From Otis tarda (Eukaryota; Chordata; Aves; Otidiformes; Otididae): DNA of 64,000 bases. Position 1 is the first letter of the stretch. Every line of letters begins with the position of its first letter. A program made the translations under genes and the position numbers. The stretch is from positions 99,422,190 through 99,486,189 of the forward strand of contig CM048553.1 in the NCBI GenBank assembly GCA_026413225.1, written 5' to 3'. A model generated the notes under the pieces. The model was not told the DNA's origin, made no database searches, and worked only from the letters and a program-made list of their open reading frames with translations. Of this stretch, positions 12,937-24,748 are shown one piece after another.

Positions 12937-15900
12937 ACTGAATTGACTAACATGTATTTAAAAAGCCTTGGAAGGCTTTCAACTTCATAAACACCATTTT
13001 TGAGGCAGGGTGTCCTTGGTCATGGCATACTGGAGCCTCAACTGAGTACTGGAGAATACTATCTTAACATCCACTGTCCAAAAGCAATTTAATGGTACTG
13101 TTTTTCAAGCAAGCTGCACCCACTATAAATGAGCAGTTTAAAATATAATCCATATCCATATCAGCAGGTACGATGCTGATTGATAGACTTATATGCAGTA
13201 TGTAAATAATTGCACGTAGTAGTGAAAGAAATGAGAGAAAAGATATGGCCACAGGAAAAATATCAAATACAGATTTTCAATAACATTTACACAATCAGTT
13301 TTGTTGTAGTTTGTTTTGTTTTGTTTTGTAAATGAACATCTGTATCTATGTGTTCTTCAGCTTAAAAAGCAAGCAGAAAACAGAAGACAACACAGCTGAA
13401 TGTGGTTCTTTTACTGGGAGCAATGTGGCTGGAGCCCCTGTGGGTGGCTAACAGCTAGCGCTTCGGTGCCAAAGTGGGGCTGGAGAGGTAATCTGTCTCC
13501 CTCTGGGGTAGATGTTCGCAATTAAGACACCATTCGTCATCAGCCTCTAGTAAAAATAAAAGGTGCTTTGTTCTCCGTGGGTCTAACAAGCAGCTGAGGA
13601 AAGGATTAAAGAGATTAAACTGAGCTGAACTGCAGGACTAATTGTTTCTGGGCATGGACCATGCGCTCCCCCACCTTGGAGCTCAGCAGCAGGTCCCTCC
13701 CCAGCAGCGCAGAGCTCCTCAAGCCCCTGTGCCCATGCTTCATCCACCCGTGAGGGGAAGGGGAGCGCAGGTGACATGCAGTGTCTCCAAGCCCATGCTC
13801 TTTGTCTTCACCAAACCCTTCCCCTTTAGCATCATGCTGAAGTTGGCGTGAGGCTGTTTCCTGGGAATGCCAACTTGCACATTGGTGTGGTGCAGCCACA
13901 CCTCTGGAAGACACAGCACAGCAGATCACAGACAGGGGATGAACAGAGTAAAGGGGCTGTGCCAAGTGCTTCTTTCTTGCACTCACAGGTCCAGCTCTCT
14001 ACGGTTTTGTCCACTTTAGGGTCATTTCCACCGATGCAGGTTAAGTACAAGATATTCCAGGTCTGGTTCTGTAGCACGCTACTTCTCTTAACATGACACA
14101 AATGACCATCTATTGAACACAAGGAAGTTAAAAATGTAGAGCCAAAAGCTCAGAAAGAAACCTATTGCTCCACCTGCCAATTCAGTCTTTGCTCTGGGGG
14201 GGCGGGGAAAGAGCTTCCTAAACTGTTGTGGCCTAGAGCTGTGTTTAAGTAACTTGTGTTTCTGTAGGATATTTTAAGCTATATGAGAAAGCTACTATAA
14301 CTTAGTTTTAATAAAAGCTAAGACCATGGACCAGCTTCTCTTTTAACGGCTACAAATTTATTAAGATAGGGTTGGGGTCTTTCAATGGGGTCTCATCAAT
14401 TTCTTGATGAGGTCTGTATCACTTTGTAAAGGATCCTTACATCTGATATCTAAAGGTACAATCAGGATATGCCCATGATAGTGTATGCACAGCCATACTG
14501 TGGGCATCTGCCCAGTCCTGAGTATAGCCATTTCTGATGAGGCCGACAGGCGACCAGTCTCCATGGGAATCGCCCCTGTGGGTGGCTAATGATGCTCCTG
14601 CTGCTCTACAAAAGCAAAGCTGTCCTGGGAAAGAGACTCCTGACCTGAGGAGGTGTCTGTGTCTGCATGAGCAAATGACGCAGCCTGGGAGAAGTACCTC
14701 TGCAGTGCTGCGTGCCCACGTTGAGGATGGGGCACGTTTGTTTTTGGCAGCCCTAGCTCAGTCATCACCTGGAGATCGGCGAACACCCACCTTTTGGCAA
14801 TCTGATGAAACTGGCATTATATTCCCATATTGAGCAAGGGGTTGGGGCAAAGCCAGAGGCCAATTTTCTTTCCCCAGCTTTTGGTGTTCCTTGTCTTTCT
14901 GTCACCAGATACCTCTCTGCATCTTCCCCCAACCCTCAACAGGAGGATATAGGTTTCAGGCTTGCAGCGCACAGGCTGGTTCTGGCTCTGACTCCCAAGG
15001 AGAGACAGGCGGCTCCCAGCTCCTCACCGAGCCCTTTACCCCCACTCCCCATCCCGGCACAAAGCATTGCGTGCACTCGCTTGGCCTGGGCATTTGCAGT
15101 CACAAAAGGTGGGGAGAAGGGCAGTGACTCAGACCCCTTGTCCCAAGTAGGAAGACTTCTGCTCCAGGGACACTTGCTCTGTACAAATAAGTAAAATCTT
15201 CAAGTAAGAGAAGCTCACTGCATTAGCTGATTTAGCAGAACAGCCACCATAAAGATAAAAGCAAGAGGTCCCCAAAGATTAGGGGACACCAGCCTCTCTA
15301 GAGGAATTAAGGCTGATTACAGGTTTATCCCTAAACCTCACTCTCTGGCAGTCTGCCGGTATGTCTGAGACTACTCAAAGCAGAGTCATCTCCATCATGA
15401 TCCACTTTCAGACACACACGGGGATACCTCGATAGTCGACAGCCTCTGCGTCTTTCTATTTCCCCCTGCTTGTACTAACACAACCTGTGACTGCGTCATG
15501 TGTTTTCCAACTAAGTTTCTGTTATTTCGAATAAATCATGCCAGAAACAACCACTTCAGCAGCCTTTGCCTCCCTGTTACGCTGCAGGCAGTGCGCCTGG
15601 GAGCCTTCCCTCCTCAGCCAAAGGCTTTGACCTTCTCCCATCAGCAGCCAGCATTAAAGCATTTGTCTCTCTGCAGCAGTTGCGCACCAGGAGGAATGGA
15701 AGCCTCCCGTAACTGAACTTGTTCTTGCCTCTTTGATGAGTGATTTAATCTTTCTGACACAAATCTTCCCTTTTGCAAAGAAAACTTTTGCTTTTTTAAA
15801 CAGCTCTAGCTACACTGTTAAAAGCAGCACTTGAAAGCCAAGGCTGTGGATGCACAGTGGGACTTTCCCTTAATTGTTTAGAGGTTATTTCATGGCTCAT

Positions 15901-16062
15901 CTATGCTTGGACAGTCTTCTGCCTCCTCAGGCACTCTGGAGAGCCAGGACTGATAGCACAAGCAAGGGCAAAACTTTGTATTGTTACAGTGCACAGAAAT
16001 ATTTCATTTTCCCTATCTGAGCAGCTCTCCTGACGTCAATGGGATGGGAAGCGGGAGCACAG
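12937..16062. other. Intergenic, no supported gene
   Basis: No exon or RNA gene recognised. It contains a short (TTTTG)n-like stretch at about 13303-13329. Open frames up to about 129 codons at 14805-15194 and 123 codons at 13615-13986 have no recognisable protein and lie in locally GC-rich sequence, where long chance frames are common. Confidence 0.55.
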
Positions 16063-16209
16063 TTAGAATCATAGAATCATAGAATGGTTAGAGTTGGAAG
16101 GGACCTTCAAAGGTCATCTATGCCAATCCCCCTGCAAGGAGCAGGGATATCCCCAACTAGATCAGGTTGCTCAGAGCCTTGTTAAATACAAGCTTACATG
16201 TTTGCAGGA
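16063..16209 (-). mobile_element. CR1 fragment, 3' end, minus strand
   Basis: Begins with the inverted CR1 terminus (AGAATCATAGAATCATAGAA), followed by GTTGGAAGGGACCTTCAAAGG and CCCCTGCAAGGAGCAGGGA, the CR1 3' UTR in reverse. The last 25 bases are diverged, so the right end is approximate. Confidence 0.85.
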
Positions 16210-16525
16210 CTTAGACCTCAAGCAAGCAATGGGTTGTTCCACCTAGAAAGAATTATTTGTGGTAGTCTTTCAGGGAAGGCAGGCAGAATTGACCAACGGT
16301 TCAATACAATATAAAGTTTTTCTTCAGTGAGATACAAGTCATTATCAGCACAGAATTAACTGGGAAAGTGATAAAGAGCACAGTGATTTTCTAGACTCAG
16401 GATTGACTACATTTCTACTCATCCTGCACAGCGAGCCTTTTGACAGGTTAATTAGTGTGAAGATGTCTGCACAAACAAGAGAATATTGATAAAATGAAGA
16501 CATTCTCCATTCAAGAAATGAACTC

Positions 16526-16640
16526 ATTCTTTCCGTTTTGGATCTTCTTCCTGTCTCTCAGATGCAGAGGCTCCTGTGCATAAGTCCTGTTAGTCCTTTT
16601 ATTGTGATCTAGGTTTACTTTGCCCTTCAGATTCTCCTTT
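16526..16640. repeat. Diverged direct repeat, copy A
   Basis: Aligns by eye with 17691-17800 over about 110 bp, starting with a shared ATTCTTTCC and sharing CCTGTGCA and TTTATT in the same order; I estimate roughly 65-70% identity with small gaps. On the minus strand the TTTATT (16598-16603) is an AATAAA. The family is unknown to me; it could be a remnant of an LTR or another old dispersed repeat. Confidence 0.5.
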
Positions 16641-17690
16641 TTCAATGCCTCCTTCTCTCCCAATCTCTGCAAGGTGTACAGTATACAAGGGTAGAAAGAA
16701 TTCCCACCAGCACTTGTTGATCAAAATGCTTTTCCAATATAAACAACCTAAAAGAAGGACCATGGGGAAACTTTTATATATATAAAATTAAAAAAAAAAA
16801 AAGGAAAAAAAAAATTCGCTTCCTGTAGGGATCCTTCTACTGTTTGAAGACTGGCACAAACTTTGGTGATAACACAGTTTGTATAAGCTACCACAACCAT
16901 TCACCAATTTAATTTTTTTATGAACTTTCCTACTCTAGAACTGTGGTCTAATGCTTCCATAAAATAGCTTATTACACAGTGTAGAGGAAGTACAAAAGAT
17001 GATATCATGTGTGATATAAACCTCCTTTCTTTCAAATACCTACAATTTACTCAATTATCTGGCCCCAGTTAGTTTTGTGGAAGAGAAATGAGTTAGAAAA
17101 GGAGATATCTAGCCAAGGAAAGGGAAAAGGTCTGAAAAAAAATTCTTTTTCTCAGCCCTGCAGTGAACACACATAACATTAAGGAGATGATACCAGACAG
17201 TAAAGAGTAACTCTACAACAAAACCCCAGGGAGACAGATGACATGACTTGCAGCTGTTCAGTACCTTCATCAAACCTTGAGAGAGTTGTAAAAACAGAGA
17301 AGTTTTTTTTCACAAGACAGCAGAACAGGCTCGCTTTTGCTTTAACCTAGGAGAATTTTTAACTCTCCTGATGACACTAAATCAACAGTAGAAAAGAATA
17401 ATCAGAAGGGGCATTCCTGCAAGCTTTGCCATCTAATCAAACCTTCAAACAAAGACAGCCACTCTCACTGCCCAAATTTTTCATGTGACGTAGCTGAGGA
17501 CATCTGATGGCCTCCTGCTACTTCGAGGTTATCATCTTGTAATCATCACCAGCTCCATGTAGACCTGTTCTGATGGCTGATCTCCAAACTCCTTGAGAGG
17601 TCCCTGTTGTCCAATTAACCCATTTCAAACTTCATCCCTTCTAGGGCAGTAGAAGCCTTGCTTTTGTAGAAAAAGCTCTTACTTATAACC

Positions 17691-17800
17691 ATTCTTTCCT
17701 TTTATGGATCCTGTCCCTTAGGTGAAGAGGACCCTGTGCACGGCTCCTGCTAGCACTTTATTATAGTCTGGGCTGATTCTGCTCTGCATATGCTCCTGTT
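17691..17800. repeat. Diverged direct repeat, copy B
   Basis: Second copy of the repeat at 16526-16640, about 1,165 bp further right and in the same orientation. Its AATAAA on the minus strand is at 17757-17762. The 1.05 kb between the copies has no coding frame of note and includes A-rich tracts at about 16785-16815. Confidence 0.5.
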
Positions 17801-20052
17801 GCACTGCATATTGTTAAGCTGTTTCCTGGTAACAGCTATATTTTCTTATTTACATCAGCTGTGCTTTGCGGTTTGAAATGCCTTGTTTTCAATGTACGCA
17901 ACACGAGAATCAAATAGCACAAATATAACGTTGTCAGCAGTTAGACTACGGCATCTAAGGCATGATGAAGGGAAACCCCTAGGCTAAGACACTGGTTGGC
18001 AAAGGCCGAGTTTAGTCAACCTCAATCTTACATACTAAGCAAAACTACATCATCCATGTGCCACTGGAAGCCCAATTATGCATCTCCTATGCATTTGTCA
18101 CAGCAAGAACCTTATCTCTAGGTTACAGGCAAGAAATCAAATGAAGAGCTTTAGTGACCTCTAGGCCAGCGATGTTCAACCGATATCCCTGTGGGGTGTT
18201 CGCAGCCTCATGAGGGGCTCCTTGGGAAGTGGCATGCTCCAGGGCACATCGAGACTGGGCTGCTCTTCCGAGCAGATGTCCTGGCCATGAGTGAGAGTAG
18301 TCAGTTAAGCAAGCCTAGATTGTTATTGCCTTCACTGCTCATATCTGGTTTTAAATCTTTGTCTTTAAAAGGGACACTGGAAGTTTCTTCACCCAGCTGT
18401 CATCAGTTAATTACACTTAAGTGAGTTAGTTAAACATTACGTTAACAGCAACATTAGCATCTGCTTATTTATTGGTATGCCTCATTAAAAGTGAGCAAAT
18501 AATTATTTCCCAGAGTGTATTGCAGTCATTTACATACAAGGTGTGTTAATGCTACCAGAGAAGCTCTTATGGACTGGAGACAGGAGTTGCCTAAAGCCAC
18601 ACTGAGCCAGAGTAGAGTAACTGGGTTACACAGCAAGCCTAGGCTTATCAGCAAGGATGCATTTGCTTCTGCTCAGGTGCTAGGATGAGCGGCCCTGGGG
18701 AAGCAAAGGCCTCGCACGCATCTGCCTCGCTTGCTGCAATGAGCTTTCCTGATTTGCTTAGTGAGTTTTGTCATGTGTATGCTGTTCTTGACAGCTGCTC
18801 GGCAGAGAAGCATCTAAATAGCTCTGAAGGCAAATGGTGTCCTTTGAATTCCATTCTCACTGCTCTGCCTTGAGAGAACTCCGCTAACTGAATGAGCACA
18901 TTAAGTCCATGATACTGCAGCTAAGCAATGTTTGCCTCGAATAGCTGGAGTTTATAGTTAGACAAGCAGTGCTGGCTTTGTTAGCCTTTTCTATGAATTC
19001 ATAGCTAAGCATATTTACAGGGCCCAAGGAATTGGTGCCCTGCCCTACAGAAGTCCATGTGGAACTACGCACCCTAGGAGCGAAGCTATGAACAAGCATG
19101 TAGATCTTCTATTACAGGCTTTCATCTTATCAGGATACCAACTTTTTGCTATGAACGCCATAGGTAGCCTTGGCCTGGTAGTTTGAGAGCAAGCAGTCTG
19201 AACAGCTTATTATTAGCTGCCAGAGCTGGGACATTGGGGTGAGGCACTTCTTGCAGGAGACTTGGATATAGCCCTTCGTGTGAAAGGCAACAGCCAAGGA
19301 CTTTGAAGGAGCCTGCATTTCCCTATGTGCCTTCACCTCTACTTTTGTACAAATAAAGATGTTACTGATGGCAGGGCAGTTTTACAGTGTAGGTTAACTG
19401 GGAGGTGTGAGTAACTGAAGCCTGTGGTGATCCTGGCGTTTCCGCTAGCACCACACAGCAGCAAGAGCACCCCAACTCCTCTAAGAATGGAGAAAAGGTA
19501 CATTTGTGAATCCCAAAGTTAATTAAAAGTAACAGAATGGAAATGAGTAATACATTATTTTACACCATTACTACAACCTAGGATTTAAGATAGGGTACTA
19601 ATAGTAGCAAATATTATAAAGGACTAGCTCACACTGTCTAAAATTTTTGCTTAGCTCTAGTGAGCACTCTTTACTGGAAAAATGGTCATTGCTGTTAACA
19701 TCTGACACATTTTCCTCCTCTGAGCTTTCTACTCAGTGCAGCTTTTTTGAAGAGATGAAATAAATTTTATCAACTCAACTTTGGCCCTCCAGGGCCACTG
19801 ACTCACCTGCCACAGAGTATCTTGACCCAGGGCATCCTTTGGGGGGCATTTTGAAGTAGAACAATTTTGTCTGCCTAGCTCTCTCCTTCTCCTATGTGGC
19901 CTCTGCAGGAGGTGGAGTGTCATGGCTGCTTCTCCAGGCACCTCTCTGCAGGGATGTAACCTCACAGCTCTGTGTGGTCAGTGGGGGGTTTCCCTGCCAT
20001 TGCCTTGTAAGGATTAGTATCAGTCAAAGGCAGTGGTGAATCTGTGGCCTTA
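17801..20052. other. Intergenic, no supported gene
   Basis: AT-rich unique-looking sequence with only short unmatched open frames. No repeat or RNA recognised. Confidence 0.5.
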
Positions 20053-20420
20053 TAGAATCATAGAATAGTTTGGGTTGAAAGGGACCTTTAAAGGCCACCT
20101 AATCCAATCCCCCAGCAAGAAGCAGGGACATCTCCAACCAGATCAGATTGCTCAGAGCCCCGTTCAACCTGGCCTTGAATGTTTCCAGGGATGGGGCATC
20201 CACCACCTCTCTGGGCAACCTGTTCCAGTGTTCTACCACCCTCATTGTAAAAAATTTCTTCCTTATATCAAGTCTAAATCTACCTCCTTTTATTTTAAAA
20301 CCATTACTCCTTGTCCTAGCGCGATGAGCCTTGCTAAAAACTTTCTCTCTGTCTTTCTTACAATCCCTCATTAGGTACTGGAAGGCAGTAATAAGGTCTC
20401 CCTGGAGCCTTTGGAAACCT
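20053..20420 (-). mobile_element. CR1 fragment, 3' end, minus strand
   Basis: Starts with the inverted terminus TAGAATCATAGAATAG, then GGTTGAAAGGGACC and CAGCAAGAAGCAGGGAC. It continues through the reversed C-terminal coding part (complement of LRGFQRLQGDLITAFQYL) to about 20420. Same subfamily as the copies at 31487, 34850 and 60648. Confidence 0.92.
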
Positions 20421-23400
20421 CTTAGCACAGAAAGGGCTCAGATGAAGTGAGAGAGATTTCATATTTAGGCTTTTGTACGCTGCAGTGGGTATACCTTTAT
20501 ATCAGAGAGAGATCGCCACAGTTGGAGGTGAAGGAAGCAGCTCAACTTGTTTCCAGCAACCAGTAACAGATAATATACCAGTCTGTGGATGCTGTAGAAA
20601 TTATGCCTGCCTATGTCCTCGGCACCTCCTCTTGCCGATTCAGGAATAACAGTCTTCCATAATACCATGAAGAAGGACCTCAGTACATTAACATGTTTGC
20701 TAGTGTGAAGGAGAGCAGCATAAGAAAAGAGTGAAATAAAGGTGTTTGCTCAGAGGAGAAAAGTGATCTGTGGCTAATGGGACAAAGAGTGCTTCCACCG
20801 GGCAAGTGAATCTCCCCGTTATAGTTTATGCAGGGCAGTTGCATCGTAACAGATTGAATTTCATGCGCTGTGGGATGAGGCTGTCTCAGAGCGCTGTCGC
20901 AGCTTAAGCCCTTCCCTCTGGGACCATCTTGTCACCCCCACAGATAGGGGTCTCCGTGATGCTCTTTAGTTCCGGCCCTTGGAACACATTTACTTGGCCT
21001 TCCTGGCTGTAGCTCTGGTCAGGCTGAGGTTGAATGTTTAAAGCAAGGCACGATGAGCCGTATGTGGCTGCAAGGGTGTTTCTACCTCCTCCCAGCCGCA
21101 CGTAATATCCTCGCTCCGTGGTCAGCCAGATGCTGACAGTACCTACCACAGTTGTCATCAGTCTTCAGCAAGCGTCTGAAGGTCTGGTAGGAAGAGGTTA
21201 AGAGAAAAAGAGTCTGAAATCTTCCCAGCCAGGCAGCTATCTCCGTGCACGTACAGTGCCTGGCACGGCAGTGACCCTGATCTAATTTGGCATCCCTGGG
21301 GCAATACCTTTTAAATGCCATTACTTTGACAGTAATGATGTTGAAGGTTAGTGGACAGATGATCCCAGGCAAAATAATGTAGCACATTTCATAAACCAAG
21401 GCAAAGCTTTAAGGGAACAAGCTGGACACAAGTGTTTCATCAGAGCAGAGGGTAAATGGATTTTCTAACCAAGCAGGCCTGCAAAATGACCTCACAGCGA
21501 CATTTTTCTAGGAATCATGCTGTGACCCTGTGTGTCTTTTTTGCTTTTGCTCAGGCAGGTTTTTGCAACTGGCCGATGAGCACATACCTCAAGAGGATTT
21601 GCCATTTTATGATCTTCACTTGAAATGCAGGATTCAGAGGAGAAGGAGACCCTCACCACTCTGCAAAGGGCCAGCAGTGCAGGAGCCTAAGTAGAGTGCC
21701 GACCACTCCAGCCTCCCAAAATGAATCCTAACTGGGGTCACCCCCCTCAGGCTGGCTTTCCAAGCCCTTACATGTGCCATGCTAAGCCATAATGAGAGAT
21801 GGTTTGTCCCCTCTTAGCCTGTCAAGAGTCCTTGATGACAGCTTGAGGAAAAGCTGCTGTCTGTCCTGGGGGTGGTGGCATACTTTTTTTACTTAAAAGT
21901 TTTAGTGGTGATTTCTGTGATGAGGAAACATAACCAGACAGAAATGGATTGAAATCCTTTTCTTGTTTTACACTGTACACAGCAATGTTTATATGAAGGT
22001 AACTTTGAACAAGACCCCTGGGACCACGATGCTATGTAATCCAAGCCCTGTCCTTAATCCACTCTGCAATTGCACAGAAACAATTCCAATCAGGCCAAAC
22101 GTGGTGAAAGGATGTTTTTCATCTGCATGTCATCACCTAGTCTCACTATATTTTGCAATTATTTAATGCTTTACACACTTTCTTTCAAAATGTTGGACGT
22201 GCTTATCCCTCTACAGGGATAGTAATGGAGGCCGGCCCAGCAATCTGCTGGCTGCAGGAAGTAAGCAGGAGCCTAGAGCTGAGATGAAATTGGTCATGTT
22301 AGGTTTCTTTTGGAACTCCTGGGCTGTTACAAGTTTGTTATAAGGTGGGATACTCTCTCAAAATTTGTTTGCAAGGCTTTTTGCAAACTTCCCCTCCACC
22401 AGCTCACCTTTGTGAGTCATGGAATCCAGTGGCTGAGGGGCACATAGGATTTGCAAATGCTTACTACAGAATTTCCACTGAACTATAAAGCTCAAAAGGT
22501 ATTTTGTGTTTTCTTCTGGCCACACCCTGGGAGCAGACACCGAACAAGGGTGTAAGAACTCGGGGCAGGGATATCTTTCCTCGGGTGTATTGATTCAGGA
22601 TCTGGCACAACAAGATTTTCAAGCCTAATTTAATAATTACTTGCTACTAATAATTACCACCTGTTCACTAATAATCATGCAGGATAGCTTTAGTGATTGG
22701 TTGGTCTGAAAGGTGCTGTTAATGCCGGGCACCTTGTTTACTCAGGGGCTCTACCCAGCAGCATTGCGGAGCTCGCCAGCCACGTGGCCGGTGGATGTGT
22801 GCTGCCTAGTCCTGCAGCTGTGGAGAAGGGATGTCAGAGCCTTCATCCCCTGCCAACAGCAGAAATTGGCTGCTGGAGCAATCTCGACCAGACTTGGTGG
22901 CAGCCAGCTATTCCCAGCTCCACTGTGGCTCCACAGTTCCAAACCATCAAAATTAAATGTCGGTCTGACTGAGTTGCTTACACTAGAAATCCTAAATTAC
23001 AGTGTAAAGCAAACCTCCAGAAGACTTGAATTGCTTAGAGGGTAATTTTACTGTGTCTCTGGCATCCTATGCGTGCTTCCATCCTGGTTCTCCCAATAAG
23101 ACATCCCTGTTGGGTTGGTTTTGATTGAAGAGTGCATGCAACCTCAAATAAAATAAATATGCAGATGCTTAGATACCATACAGAAAGTCTGGCATTTAAT
23201 CTGTGCACATGTATTAATATATTTGCATATACACAGCCACTATATGCAGCAATATGTGACTGATGTAGGTTGCCCCCAGAAATTTGGGGTTGCCTAATTC
23301 AAGTTACAAGGAATTTTGGATTCCTGCCTGTGAAGCCCTGTTACACACCCCAGCTGTTACTGGCACTAATGCCTCCTTGGTACGAAAGCATTCCTGAGCC

Positions 23401-24442
23401 AGGAAAGTCTGGCAGACCTGCAGGTTGTGGCTCTGTCCTCATACAAATGTAAGCAGAAGTATTAATCTGTTTTAGCAAAACAAGCTAAATAAGATAGATA
23501 AGAAACCAGGAAAAAATCTGGAATGCATGATTTATTTTGATGTCAGGGTAGGAGTAAAGCATATCTCGTTACTGCTAACCATCAGCCTTTAAGAACATCT
23601 GTCCTGATTTTTCCGGATACGCTTCTACCCTCCAAATGAGGAGCTTGCTTACAGTGATGCTCAAGTGTCTTCTGTAAAATATTTACTCCAAGTTCGATCA
23701 TTTGTGAGCCACTGGAGTGTGTTAACATAGCACTTGCAGCATTAACCAAACACTCTAGCCCCAGACCAGAAAAGAGCTTAAAGCTCGTGCCGCTGAGCTG
23801 CGATCTCTGGTCAGCAAGATAAAAAGGTTTTTTACTTCTGTTCTGCCAAAGAGCAGCTGAGCAGCCTCTGAGCTGCAGATGCAGCACCAACACCCTCACC
23901 GTGCTGGGTTGCTGCCCCACTGCCGGCAAGCCCTGTGAACCCCAGTGCATCCCCCTTCCCTTTACAGAATAAAAAGGAGAGGGATGAAGAGGGACCAGTT
24001 GCCTCCTGGGAAATGAAGCTGAGGATGAGGCGGGAGGATTCCCACACTGGTGGGAGAGTGGCATGTTGGGCTGGCATGAGGGAAGAGCCCAGCTTGGCAT
24101 AGGCTGGGCCCTGCGAGATGCCATCCTTGCACTACTGCTGGGTCCAGCCAGGGGATGTTCAGCCACATCTGTGCTGATGTGCTGCAGGGTGGAGGTGCAA
24201 GAGGCAGCTTGTGCTGCAGTCAAAATCTTACAAACATCACCTCTGGCTCTGCTCTGTTGGATAGCAATCTTCCTAGGCTGCTGTTAGCAAACAAGCACAT
24301 AGCTTGTGAAATAAAGGCTAAGACAAGCTTAAGCTGATATTTAAAAAGTGTTGTCAGCCATATCCTCCTTGGAAAAAGCTGCACTCTGATCAATGTGGCT
24401 CTAGCTGGCTGAATGCAGCACGCTGATGCTGCTTTTGTGTAT
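20421..24442. other. Intergenic, no supported gene
   Basis: No exon with convincing splice sites or family match. It holds the longest open frame outside CR1, on the minus strand at 24223-23582 (213 codons). Its composition is rich in Ala, Ser and Pro, with no recognised domain. I treat it as probably non-coding and describe it under findings. Confidence 0.5.
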
Positions 24443-24748
24443 TCATAGAATCACAGAATCATAGAATCTTTGAGGTTGGAAGAGACCTCCAAGATCAAGT
24501 CCAACCATCAACCCAACACCACCATGCCTACTAAACCATGTCCTGGAGCTCCACGTCTACACATTCTTTGAACACCTCCAGGGATGGTGACTCCACCACT
24601 CCCTTGGGCAGCCTGTTCCAGTGCCTGATCACTCTTTCAGTAAAGAAGTGTTTCCTAATATCCAGCCTAAACCTCCTCTGACTCAGCTTGAGGCCATTTC
24701 CTCTTGTCCTGTCACTAGTTACTTGGGAGAAGAGACCAACACCTGCCT
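24443..24748 (-). mobile_element. CR1 fragment, 3' end, minus strand
   Basis: Inverted CR1 terminus (CATAGAATCACAGAATCATA), then TTGGAAGAGACCTCC, the reversed CACTGGAACAGGCTGCC element, and TCCTCTTGTCCTGTCAC at the far end. Same subfamily as the sense copy at 9028-9312; the two share an almost identical antisense open frame starting [13 protein letters not shown]. Confidence 0.9.

Noticed and set aside
20099-20428. 109-codon minus-strand open frame
   Set aside because: CR1 C-terminal fragment, already annotated as a mobile element.
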